Shown piece after piece: positions 50,725 through 61,485 of a DNA stretch of 64,000 bases (position 1 is its first letter; every line of letters begins with the position of its first letter). This DNA is from Posidonia oceanica (lineage: Eukaryota; Streptophyta; Magnoliopsida; Alismatales; Posidoniaceae), in contig JAZBRS010000074.1 in the NCBI GenBank assembly GCA_037176725.1, positions 66,778,001-66,842,000 on the forward strand, given 5' to 3'. The position numbers and the translations under genes are program-made. Under the pieces are notes generated by a model. It worked only from the letters and a program-made list of their open reading frames with translations. It was not told the origin of the DNA and ran no database searches.

Positions 50725-51952
50725 CGGTCGATGGGTCCGAAACCTATCGTTTCAGGTCGATAAGTCCGAAACTTAACATCCAAACATTGTGGTCGATAGG
50801 ACCGAAACCTATCCTTTTCGGTTGATTAGTCCGAAACTTATCATCCAACCTTTGCGGTCGATGGGTCCGAAACCAATCATTTCCGGTCGATAAGTCCGAA
50901 ACATATCATACAACCTTTGCGGTCGATAGGTCCGAAACCTATCCTTTCCGGTCGATAAGTCCGTAACTTATCATCCAACCTTTGCGGTCGATGGGTCCGA
51001 AACCTATCCTTTCCGGTCGATAAGTCCGTAATTTATCATCCAACCATTGCGGTCGATGGGTCCGAAAACTAGCCTTTCGGGTCGGTATGTCCGTAACTTA
51101 TCATCCAACCTCTGCGGTCAATGAGTTCGAAACCTATCCTTTCCGGTCGATAAGTTCGTAACTTATCATCCAACCTTTGCGGTCGATGGGTCCGAAACCC
51201 ACCCTTTCCGGTCGATAAGTCCGAAACTTATCATCCAACCTTTACGGTCGACGGGTTCAAAACCTATCCTATCCGGTCGATAAGTCCGTAACTTATCATC
51301 CAACCGTTGCTGTCGATGTGTCCGAAACCTATCCTTTCCAGTCGATATGTCTGAAACTTATCATCCAACCATTGCGGTCGATGGGTCCGAAACCTATCCT
51401 TTTCGGTCGATAAGTCCGAAACATATCATCCAACCTTTGTGGTCGATAGGTCCGAAACCTATCTTTTCCGGTCGATAAGTTTGAAACTTATCATCCATCC
51501 ATTGCGGTCGATGGGTCCGAAACATATCCTTTCCGGTCGATAAGTCCGAAACTTATCATACAACCTTTGCGGTCGATGGGTCCGTAACCAATCCTTTCCG
51601 GTCGTTATGTCCGAAACTTATCATCCAACTTTTGCGGTCGATAGGTCCGTAACCTATCCATTCCGGTCGATAGGTCCAAAACCTATCCATTCCGGTCGAT
51701 TAGTACGGAACTTATCATCCAACCTATGGGTCGATGGATCTGAAACCTATCCTTTCCGGTCGATCAGTCCGAAACTTATCATCCAACCTTTGCAGTCGAT
51801 AGGTCCGAAACCTATCCTCTCCGGTCGATAAGTCCGTAACTTATCTTCCAACCTTTGCGGTCGATGGGTCCGAAACCTATCCTTTCCGGTCGATAAGTCC
51901 GTAACTTATCATCCAACCATTGCCGTCGATGGGACCGAAACCTATCCTTTCC

Positions 51953-51988
51953 GGTCGATAAGTCCGAAACTTATCATCCAACCTTTGC
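51953..51988 (+). repeat. Half-unit A (36 bp)
   Basis: Half A begins GGTCGATAAGTCCG and ends CCTTTGC. Its first 23 bases align with half B apart from AA for GG at positions 8-9 and T for C at position 19. Bases 24-30 (ATCCAAC) have no counterpart in B. The last six (CTTTGC) align with CTTTCC of B. A frequent second form has GTCCGTAAC for GTCCGAAAC. The A-specific 7 bp follows an ATC, so it could have arisen by local slippage; that is inference. Confidence 0.88.
51957..51975 (+). other. Dyad symmetry of half A (hairpin/cruciform potential)
   Basis: GATAAGT (51957-51963), centre CCGAA (51964-51968) and ACTTATC (51969-51975) form a perfect 7-bp inverted repeat. It recurs in most A halves, so a dyad of this kind lies about every 65 bp, with the B-half dyad between. 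A single-stranded DNA or RNA copy could fold here. No function can be read from sequence alone. Confidence 0.85.
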
Positions 51989-52017
51989 GGTCGATGGGTC
52001 CGAAACCTATCCTTTCC
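51989..52017 (+). repeat. Half-unit B (29 bp)
   Basis: Half B begins GGTCGATGGGTCCG and ends CTATCCTTTCC. It lacks the ATCCAAC block of half A. It is the likely ancestral length, because whole 29-bp segments are gained or lost elsewhere (for example 6981-7009 and 48011-48039). The main variants are GATAGG for GATGGG, CCAATCC or CCTATCG near the end, and CTCTCC or CCATTCC for CTTTCC. Confidence 0.85.
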
Positions 52018-52057
52018 GGTCGATAAGTCCGAAACTTATCATCCAACCTTTGCGGTC

Positions 52058-52076
52058 GATAGGTCCGAAACCTATC
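52058..52076 (+). other. Dyad symmetry of half B, GATAGGT form
   Basis: GATAGGT (52058-52064), CCGAA and ACCTATC (52070-52076) form a perfect 7-bp inverted repeat. Compared with half A, the left arm has A to G and the right arm T to C at the paired position, so pairing is kept. The other common B form, GATGGGT, pairs with ACCTATC through one G-U wobble in RNA, or one mismatch in DNA. Confidence 0.82.
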
Positions 52077-52508
52077 CTTTCCGGTCGATAAGTCCGTAAC
52101 TTATCATCCAACCTTTGCGGTCGATGGGTCCGAAACCCACCCTTTCCGGTCGATAAGTCCGAAACATACCATCGAACCTTTACGGTCGATGGGTTCAAAA
52201 CCTATCCTTTCCGGATGACAAGTCCGTAACTTATCATCCAACCGTTGCTGTCGATGGGTCCGAAACCTATCCTTTCCAGTCGATAAGTCCGAAACTTATC
52301 ATCCAACCGTTGCTGTCGATGGGTCTGAAACCTATCCTTTTCGGTCGATAAGTCCGAAACTTATCATCCAACCTTTGTGGTCGATAGGTCCGAAACCTAT
52401 CCTTTCCGGTCGATAAGTCTGAAACTTATCGTCCATCCATTGCGGTCGATGGGTCCGAAACCTATCCTTCCCGGCCGATAAGTCCGAAACTTATCAAACC
52501 ACCATTGC

Positions 52509-52544
52509 GGTCGTTGGGTCCGAAACTTATCATCCATCCTTCGC
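52509..52544 (+). repeat. Hybrid half-unit at the junction into R6
   Basis: A 36-bp unit begins as B (GGTCGTTGGGTCCGAAAC) and ends as A (TTATCATCCATCC). Sequence to the left belongs to the F-like remnant; to the right it matches R5 at +10473. The switch is within the shared TCCGAAAC core. Confidence 0.82.
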
Positions 52545-55500
52545 GGTCGATGGGTCCGAAACCTATCCTTTCCGGTCGATAAGTCCGAAACTTATCATAC
52601 AACCTTTGCGGCCGATAGGTCAGAAACCTATCCATTCTGGTCGATAAGTCCGTAACTTATCATCCAAGCTTTGCGGTCGATGGGTCCGAAACCTATCCTT
52701 ACCGTTTGATAAGTCCGTAACTTATCATCCAACCTCTGCAGTCGATGAGTTCGAAACCTATCCTTTCCTGTCGATAAGTACGTTACTGATCATCCATCCT
52801 TCGCGGTCGATGGGTCCGAAACCTATCCTTTCCGGTCGATAAGTCCAAAACTTATCATCCAACCTTTGCGGTTGATAGGTCCGAAACCTATCCTCTCCGG
52901 TCGATAAGTCCGTAACTTATCATCCAACCTTTGCGGTCGATGGGACCGAAACCTATCCTTTCCGGTCGATAAGTCCGTCACTTATCATCCAACCTCTGCG
53001 GTCGATGGGTTCAACACCTATCCGTTCTGGTCGATTAGTCCGTAACTTATCATCCAACCGTTGCTGTCGATGGGTCCGAAACCTATCCTTTCCTGTCGAT
53101 AAGTCCGAAACTTATCATCCAAACTTTGCGGTCGATGGGTCCGAAACCTATCCTTTTCGGTCCATAAGTCCGAAACTTTTCATCCAACCTTTGTGGTCGA
53201 TAGGAGCGAAACCTTTCCTTTCCGGTCGATAAGTCCGAAACTTATCATCCATCCTTTGCGGTCGATGGGTCCGAAACCTATCCTTTCCGGTCGATAAGTC
53301 CGAAACTTATCATACAACCTTTGCGGCCGATAGGTCCGAAACCTATCCATTCCGGTCGATAAGTCCGTAACTTATCATCCAACCTTTGCGGTCGATGGGT
53401 CCGAAACCTATCGTTTCTGGTAGATAAGTCCGAAACTTAACATCCAACCATTGTGGTCGATAGGTCCGAAACCAATCCTTTCCGGTCGATAAGTCCGAAA
53501 CTTATCATCCAACCTTTGCGGTCGATGGGTCCGAAACCAATCATTTCCGTTCGATAAGTCCGAAACTTATCATACAACCTTTGCGGTTGATAGGTCCGAA
53601 ACCTATCCTTTCCGGTCGATAAGTCCGTAACTTATCATCCAACCATTGCGGTCGATGGGTCCGAAACCTTTCCTTTTCGATCGATAAGTTCGTAATTTAT
53701 CATCCAACCATTGCGGTCGATGGGTCCGAAACCTATTCTTTCCGGTCGATATGTTCGTAACTTATCATCCAACCACAGCGGTCAATGAGTTCGAATCCTA
53801 TCCTTTCCGGTCGATAAGGCCGTAACTTATCGTCCAACCTTTGAGGTCGATGGGTCCGAAACCTACCCTTTCCGGTCGATAAGTTCGAAACTTCTCATCC
53901 AACCTTTGCGGTCGATGGGTTCAAAACCTATCCTTTCCGGTCGATAAGTCCGTAACTTATCATCCAACCATTGCTATCGATGGGTCCGAAACCTATCCTT
54001 TCCAGTCGATAAGTCCGAAACTTATCATCCAACCTTTGCGGTCGATGGGTACGAAACCTATCCTTTTCGGTCGGTAAGACCGAAACGTATCATCCAACCT
54101 TTGTGGTCGATAGGTCCGAAACCTATCCTTTCCGGTCGATAATGCCGAATCTTATCATCCAGCCTTTGCGGTCGATGTGTCCGAAACCTAACCTTTCCGG
54201 TCGATAAGTCCGAAACTTATCATACAACCTTTGTGGTCGATAGGTCCGAAACCTATCCTTTCCGGTCGATAAGTCCGATACTTATCATCCAACCTTTGCG
54301 GTCGATGGGTCCGAAACCTATCCTTTTTGGTCGATAAGTACGAAACATATCATCCAACCTTTGCGGTCGATAGGTCCGAAACCTATCCTCTCCGGTCGAT
54401 AAGTCCGTAACTTATCATCCAACCTTTGCGGTCGATGGGTCCGAAACCTATCCTTTCCAGTCGATGAGTCTGTAACTTGTCACCCATCCTCTGCTGTGGA
54501 TGGGTCCGAAGACTATCCTTTCTGGTCTATAAGTCCGTAACTTATCATCCAACCTCTACGGTCGATGGGTCCGAAAACTATCCTTTCCGGTCGATAAGTC
54601 CGTAACTTGTCATCCAACCTTTGCGGTCGTTTGGTCCGAAACCGATCCTTTCCGGTCGTTGAGACCGTAACTTATCATCCAACCTTTGCGGTCGATGGGT
54701 CCGAAACCTATCCTTTCCGGTCGATAAGTCCGTAATTTATCATCCAACCTTTGCGGTCGATGGGTCCGAAACCTATCCTTTTCGATCGATAAGTACGTAA
54801 TTTATCATCCAACCAATGCGGTCGATGGGTCCGAAACCTATCCTTTCCGGTCGATATGTCTGAAACTTATCATCCAACCTTTGCAGTCGATGGGTCCAAA
54901 ACCTATCCTTTCCGGTCGATAAGTCCACAACTTATCATCCAACCTTTGCAGCCGATGGGTCCGAAACCTAACCATTCAGTCGATAAGTCCGAAACTTATC
55001 ATCCAACCTTTGCGGTCGATGGGTCCGAAACCAATCATTTCCGGTCGATAAGTCCGAAACTTATCATCAAACCTTTGCGGTCGATAGGTCCGAAACCTAT
55101 CCTTTCCAGTCGATTAGTCCGAAACTTATCATCCAACCTTTGGGTCGATTGGTCCGAAACCTATCCTTTCCGGTCGATAAGTCCGAAACTTATCATCCAG
55201 CCTTTGCGGTCGATAGGTCCGAAACCATTCCTCTTCGGTCGATAAGTCCGTAACTTATCATCCACCCTTTGCAGTCGATGGGTCCGAAACCTATCCGTTC
55301 CGGTCGATAAGTCTGTAACTTATCATCCAACCATTGCGGTCGATTGGTCCGAAGCCTATCCTTTCTGGTCGATATGTCCGTAACTTATCATCCAACCATT
55401 GCGGTCGATGGGGCCGAAGCCTATCCTTTCTGGTCGATATGTCCGTAACTTATCATCCAAACTTTGCGGTCGATGGGTCCGAAACCTATCCTTTCCGGTC

Positions 55501-55690
55501 GGTAAGTTCGTAACTTATCATCCAACCTTTGTGGTGGATGGGTCCGAAACTTATCATTTCCGGTCGATAAGTCCGTAACTTATCATCCATCCTCTGCGGT
55601 CAATAAGTTCGAAACCTATCCTTTCTGGTCGATAAGTCCGTAACTTATCATCCAACCTTTGCGGTCGATGGGTCCGAAAGCTAACCTTTC
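52520..55690 (+). repeat. Higher-order block R, copy 6
   Basis: Collinear with R5 at +10473; GGTCGGTAAG is at 54069. After a 1-bp loss (CCATTCAGTCG near 54972) and a duplicated unit at 55340-55470 the offset becomes 10537. It lacks the first 1.3 kb of R5. Confidence 0.85.
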
Positions 55691-58560
55691 CGGTCGTTAA
55701 GTACGAAACATATCATCCGACCTTTGCGGTCGATGGGTTCAATACCTATCCTTTCCGGTCGATAAGTCCGTAACTTATCATCCAACCATTGCAGTCGATG
55801 GGTCCGAAACCTATCCTTTCCAGTCGATAAGTCCGAAACTTATCATCCAACCATTGTGGTCGATGGGTCCGAAACCTATCCTTATCGGTCGATAAGTCCG
55901 AAACTTGTCGTACAACCTTTGCGGTCGATAGGTCCGAAACCAATCCTTTCCGGTCGATAAGTCCGTAACTTATCATCCAACCTTCGCGGTCGATGGGTCC
56001 GAAACCTATCCGTTCCGGTCGTTAAGTCCGAAACTTATCATCCAACCTTTGCGGTCGATGGGTCTGAAACCAATCCTTTCCGGTCGATAAGTACGTAACT
56101 TATCATCCAACCTTTGCGGTCGATGGTTCCGAAGCCTATCCATTCTGGTCGATAAGTCCGTAACTTATCATCCAACCTATACGGTCGATGGGTCCGAAAC
56201 CTATCCTTTCCGGTCGATAAGTCCGTAACATATCATCCAACCTTTGCGGTCGTTGGGTCCGAAAACTATCTTTCCGGTTGATAAGTCCGTAACTTATCAT
56301 CCAACTTTTGCGGTCGTTGGGTCTAGAACCTATCCATTCCGGTCGATAAGTCTGAAACATAACAACCAACCTTTGCGGTCGATGGGTCCAAAACCTATCC
56401 TTTCCAGTCGATAACTCCGAAACTTATCATCCAACCATTGCAGTCGATTGGACCGAAACCTATCCTTCCCGGTCGATAGGTCCGTAACTTTTCATCCAAC
56501 CTTTGCGGTCGATGGGTCCGAAACCTACCCTTTCCGGTCGTTAAGTCCGAAACTTATCGTCCAACCTTTGCGGTTGATGGGTTCAATACCTATCCTTTCC
56601 GGTCGATAAGTCCGTAACTTATCATCCAACCGTTGCGGTCGATGGGTTCGAAACCTATCCTTTCCAGTCGATAAGTCCGAAACATATCATCCAACCATTG
56701 CGGTCGATGGGTCCGAAACCTATCCTTTCCGGTCGATAAGTCCGAAACTTGTCGTACAACCTTTGCGGTCGATAGGTCCGAAACCAATCCTTTCCGGTCG
56801 ATAAGTCCGTAACTTATCATCCAACCTTCGCGGTCGATGGGTCCGAAACCTATCCTTTCCGGTCGATTTGTCCGAAACTTATCATCCAACCTTTGCGGTC
56901 GATGGGTCCGAAACCAATCCTTTCCGGTCGATAAGTCCGTAACTTATCATCCAACCTTTGCGGTCGATGGGTCCGAAGCCCATCCATTCTGGTCGATAAT
57001 TCCGTAACTTATCATCCAACCTATACGGTCGATGGGTCCGAAACCTATCCTTTCCGGTCGATGAGTCCGTAACATATCATCCAACCTTTGCGGTCGTTGG
57101 GTCCGAAAACGATCTTTCCGGTTGATAAGTCCGTAACTTATCATCCAACCTTTGCGGTCGTTGGGTCCGAAACCTATCCATTCCGGTCGATAAGTCTGAA
57201 ACATATCATCCAACCTTTGCGGTCGATGGGTCCAAAACCTATCCTTTCCATTCGATAAGTCCGAAACATATCATCCAACCTTGGCAGTCGATAGGACCGA
57301 AACCTATCCTTTCCGGTCGATAAGTCCGAAACTTATCATCAAACCTTTGCGGTCGATGGGTCCGAAACCTATCCATTCCGGTCGATATGTCCGAAACTTA
57401 TCATCCAACCTTTGCGGTCGATAGGTCCGAAACCTATCCTTTCCGGTCGATAAGTTCGTAACTTATCATCCAACCTTTGCGGTTGATTGGTCCGAAACCT
57501 ATCCTTTCTGGTCGACATATCCATAACTTATCATCCAACCTTTGCGGTGGATGGGTCCGAAACCTATCCTTTCCGGTCGATAAGTCCGTAACTTATCATC
57601 CAACCTTTGCGGTCGATGGGTCCGAAACCTATCGTTTCAGGTCGATAAGTCAGAAACTTAACATCCAACCATTGTGGTCGATAGGTCCGAAACCTATCCT
57701 TTCCGGTCGATAAGTCCGAAACTTATCATCCAACCTTTGCGGTCGAAGGGTCCGAAACCGATCATTTCCGGTCGATAAGTCCGAAACTTATCATACATCC
57801 TTTGCGGTCGATAGGTCCGAAACCAATCCTTTCCGGTTGATATGTCCGTAACTTATCATCCAACCATTGCGGTCGAAGGGAACGAAACCTATCCTTTCCG
57901 GTTGATATGTCCGTAATTTATCATCCAACCATTGCGGTCAATGGGTCGGAAAACTATCCTTTCCGGTCGATAAGTCCGTAACTTATCATCCAACCACTGC
58001 GGTCAATGAGTTCGAAACCTATCCTTTCAGGTCGATAAGTCCATAACTAATCATCCAACCTTTGCGGTCGATGGGTCCGAAACCCACCCTTTCCGGTCGA
58101 TAAGTCCGAAACTTATCATCCAACCTTTACGGTCGATGGGTTCAAAACCTATCCTTTCCGGTCGATAAGTCAGTAACTTATCATCCAACCGTTGCTGTCG
58201 ATGGGTCCGAAACCTATCCTTTTCAGTCGATAAGTCCGAAACTTATCATCCAACCATTGCTGTTGATGGGTCCGAAACCGAAACTTTTCGGTCGATAAGT
58301 CCGAAACTTATCATCCAACCATTGTGGTCGATAGGTCCGAAACCTATCCTTTCCGGTGGATAAGTCTGAAACTTATCATCCATCCATTGCGGTCGATGGG
58401 TCCGAAACCTATCCTTTCCGGTCGATAAGTCCGAAACTTATCATACAACCTTCGCGGTCGATAGGTCCGAAACCAATCCTTTCCGGTCGATAAGTCCGTA
58501 ACTTATCATCCAACCTTTGCGGTCGATGGGTCCGAAACCAATCCTTTCCGGTCGTTACGT
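55691..58560 (+). repeat. Higher-order block F, copy 3
   Basis: Collinear with F2 at +10537, and with F4 at -3648 and F5 at -6116. It contains the 844-bp doublet (55746 and 56590) and the CGACATATCC/CGTTTCAGG tail. Its left part, together with the last 320 bp of R6, is the source or sister of the young copy at 61486-64000. Confidence 0.86.
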
Positions 58561-59140
58561 CTGAAACTTATCATCCAACCTTTGCGGTCGATAGGTCCGA
58601 AACCTTTCCATTCCGGTCGATAGGTCCGAAACCTATCCTTTCCGGTCGATTAGTACGGAACTAATCATCCAACCTATGGGTCGATGGGTCTGAAACCTAT
58701 CCTTTCCGGTCGATCAGTCCGAAACTTGTCATCCAACCTTTGCTGTCGATAGGTCCGAAACTTATCCACTCCGGTCGATAAGTCAGTAACTTATCTTCCA
58801 ACCTTTGCGGTCAATGGATCCGAAACCTATCCTTTCCGTTCGTTTAGTCCGTAACATATCATCCAACCTTTGCAGTCGATGGGACCGAAACCTATCCTTT
58901 CTGGTCGATAAGTCCGAAACTAATCATCCAACCTTTGCGGTCGATGGGTCCGAAACCTATCCTTTCCGGTCGATAAGTCCGAAACTTATCATCCAACCTT
59001 TGCGGTCGATAGGTCCGAAACCTATCCTTTCCGGTCGATAAGTCCGTAGCGTATCATTCAACCTTTCCGGTCGATAAGTCCGAAACATATCCACAACTTA
59101 TCATCCAACCTTTGCGGTCGATGGGTCCGAAACCTATCCT
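58561..59140 (+). repeat. Higher-order block G, copy 3 (partial)
   Basis: Matches the first 500 bp of G1 and G2: double B half near 58592-58649, GATTAGTACGG near 58648, CCTATGGGTCG, GGATCCG and the compressed GAAACATATCCACAAC near 59086. It then switches to the last R units (TAAGTTCGTAAC), so most of G is absent. Confidence 0.8.
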
Positions 59141-61485
59141 TTCTGGTCGATAAGTTCGTAACTTATCATCCAACCTTTGCGGTCGATGGGTCCGAAACTT
59201 ATCATTTCCGGTCAATAAGTCCGTAACTTATCATCCATCCTCTGCGGTCAATAAGTTCGAAACCTATCCTTTCCGGTCGATAAGTCCGTAACTTATCATC
59301 CAACCTTGGCGGTCGATGGGTCCGAAAGCTAACCTTTCTGGTCGTTAAGTCCGAAACATATCATCCGATCTTTGCGGTCGATGGGTTCAATACCTATCCT
59401 TTCCGGTCGATAAGTCCGTAACTTATCATCCAACCATTGCGGTCGGTGGGTCCGAAACCTATCCATTCCAGTCGATAAGTCCGAAACTTATCATCCAACC
59501 ATTGTGGTCGATGGGTCCGAAACCTATCCTTATCGGTCGATAAGTCCGAAACTTGTCGTACAACCTTTGCGGTCGATAGGTCCGGAACCAATCCTTTTCG
59601 GTCGATAAGTCCGTAACTTATCATCCAACCTTCGCTGTCGATGGGTCCGAAACCTATCCGTTCCGGTCGATAAGTCCGAAACTTATCATCCAACCTTTGC
59701 GGTCGATGGGTCTGAAACCAATCCTTTCCGGTCGATAAGTCCGTAACTTATCATCCAACCTTCGCGGTCAATGGGTCCGAAGCCATTCCATTCTGGTCGA
59801 TAAGTCCGTAACTTATCATCCAACCTATACGGTCGATGGGTCCGAAACCTATCCTTTCCGGTCGATAAGTCCGTAACATATCATCCAACCTTTGCGGTCG
59901 TTGGGTCCGAAAACTATCTTTCCGGTTGATAAGTCCGTAACTTATCTTCCAACCTTTGCGGTCGTTGGGTCTGAAACCTATCCATTCCGGTCGATAAGTC
60001 TGAAACATAACATCCAACCTTTGCGGTCGATGGGTCCAAAACCTATCCTTTCCAGTCGATAACTCCGAAACTTATCATCCAACCTTTGCAGTCGATTGGA
60101 CCGAAACCTATCCTTCCCGGTCGATAAGTCCGTAACTTTTCATCCAACCTTTGCGGTCGATGGGTCTGAAACCTACCCTTTCCGGTCGTTAAGTCCGAAA
60201 CTTATCATCCAACCTTTGCGGTCGAAGGGTTCAATACCTATCCGTTCCGGTCGATAAGTCCGTAACTTATCATCCAACCGTTGCTGTCGATGGGTTCGAA
60301 ACCTATCCATTCCAGTCGATAAGTCCGAAACAAATCAACCAACCATTGCGGTCGATGGGTCCGAAACCTATCCTTTCCGGTCGATAAGTCCAAAACTTGT
60401 CGTACAACCTTTGCGGTCGATAGGTCCGAAACCAATCCTTTCCGGTCGATAAGTCCGTAACTTATCATCCAACCATCGCGGTCGATGGGTCCGAAACCTA
60501 TCCTTTCCGGTCGATTTGTCCGAAACTTATCATCCAACCTTTGCGGTCGATGGGTCCGAAACCAATCCTTTCCGGTCGATAAGTCCGTAACTTATCATCC
60601 AACCTTTGCGGTCGATGGGTCCGAAGCCCATCCATTCTGGTCGATAATTCCGTAACTTATCATCCAACCTATACGGTCGATGGGTCCGAAACCTATCCTT
60701 TCCTGTCGATAAGTCCGTAACATATCATCCAACCTTTGCGGTCGTTGGGTCCGAAAACGATCTTTCCGGTTGATAAGTCCGTAACTTATCATCCAACCTT
60801 TGCGGTCGTTGGGTCCGAAACCTATCCATTCCGGTCGATAAGTCTGAAACATATCATCCAACCGTTGCGGTCGATGGGTCCAAAACCTATCCTTTCCATT
60901 CGATAAGTCCGAAACATATCTTCCAACCTTGGCAGTCGATAGGACCGAAACCTATCCTTTCCGGTCGATAAGTCCGAAACTTGTCATCAAACCTTTGCGG
61001 TCGATGGGTCCGAAACCTATCCTTTCCGGTCGATATGTCCGAAACTTATCATCCAACCTTTGCGGTCGATAGGTCCGAAACCTATCCTTTCCGGTCGATA
61101 AGTTCGTAACTTATCATCCAACCTTTGCGGTTGATTGGTCCGAAACCTATCCTTTCTGGTCGACATATCCAAAACTTATCATCCAACCTTTGCGGTCGAT
61201 GGGTACGAAACCTATCCTTTCCGATCGATAAGTCCGTAACTTATCATCCAACCTTTGCGGTCGATGGGTCCGAAACCTATCGTTTCAGGTCGATAAGTCT
61301 GAAACTTAACATCCAACCATTGTGGTCGATAGGTCCGAAACCTATCCTTTCCGGTCGATAAGTCCGAAACTTATCATCCAAGCTTTGCGGTCGAAGGGTC
61401 CGAAACAGATCATTTCCGGTCGATAAGTCCGAAACTTATCATACAACCATTGCGGTCGATAGGTCCGAAACCAATCCTTTCCGGT
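59141..61485 (+). repeat. Last R units plus higher-order block F, copy 4
   Basis: Collinear with about 55493-57837 at +3648. It includes the R end marker GAAAGCTAACC near 59328 and the 844-bp doublet at 59394 and 60238. It has more private substitutions than F5, so F4 is not the closest relative of F3. Confidence 0.85.

Larger units (their letters stand above)
51953..52017 (+). repeat. Representative consensus satellite unit (65 bp)
   Basis: This copy matches the most frequent base at every position I could judge by eye. It starts at GGTCGATAAG and ends at CTATCCTTTCC. It contains six CpG: two in TCGA, two in TCCGAA, one in TGCGG and one in CCGG across the junction to the next unit. TCGA occurs in both halves and CCGG once per unit. 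The next copy (52018-52082) is the same except that half B has GATAGG for GATGGG, the commonest alternative. Confidence 0.9.
50725..52508 (+). repeat. F-tail-like and G-like remnants
   Basis: The part 50725-51650 follows the F-tail order (CGTTTCAGG near 50750, CCTCTGCGGTCAATGAG near 51110). The part 51651-52100 follows the G start (double B half, GATTAGTACGG near 51697). The consensus-identical units at 51953-52082 lie here. From 52100 to 52508 the units resemble the F tail again. Confidence 0.7.

Noticed and set aside
51953..51975. GATA-factor binding sites (GATAAG)
   Set aside because: The motif is CGATAAG where the usual site needs A or T before GATA. It arises from the dyad of the repeat, so chance presence explains it.
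51989..52017. CENP-B box
   Set aside because: TTCGAA-containing variants give a partial match to the first few bases, but the required downstream CGGG at proper spacing is absent.
54856..55245. Open frame of 129 codons, longest of many 60-130 codon frames on both strands
   Set aside because: The frame is the satellite read through six units. Three units give a 65-residue repeating peptide, and stops come mainly from CGATAAGTC once per 195 bp in each forward frame. Similar frames occur on both strands and in all registers, many starting at TTG, CTG or GTG, with no sign of codon constraint.
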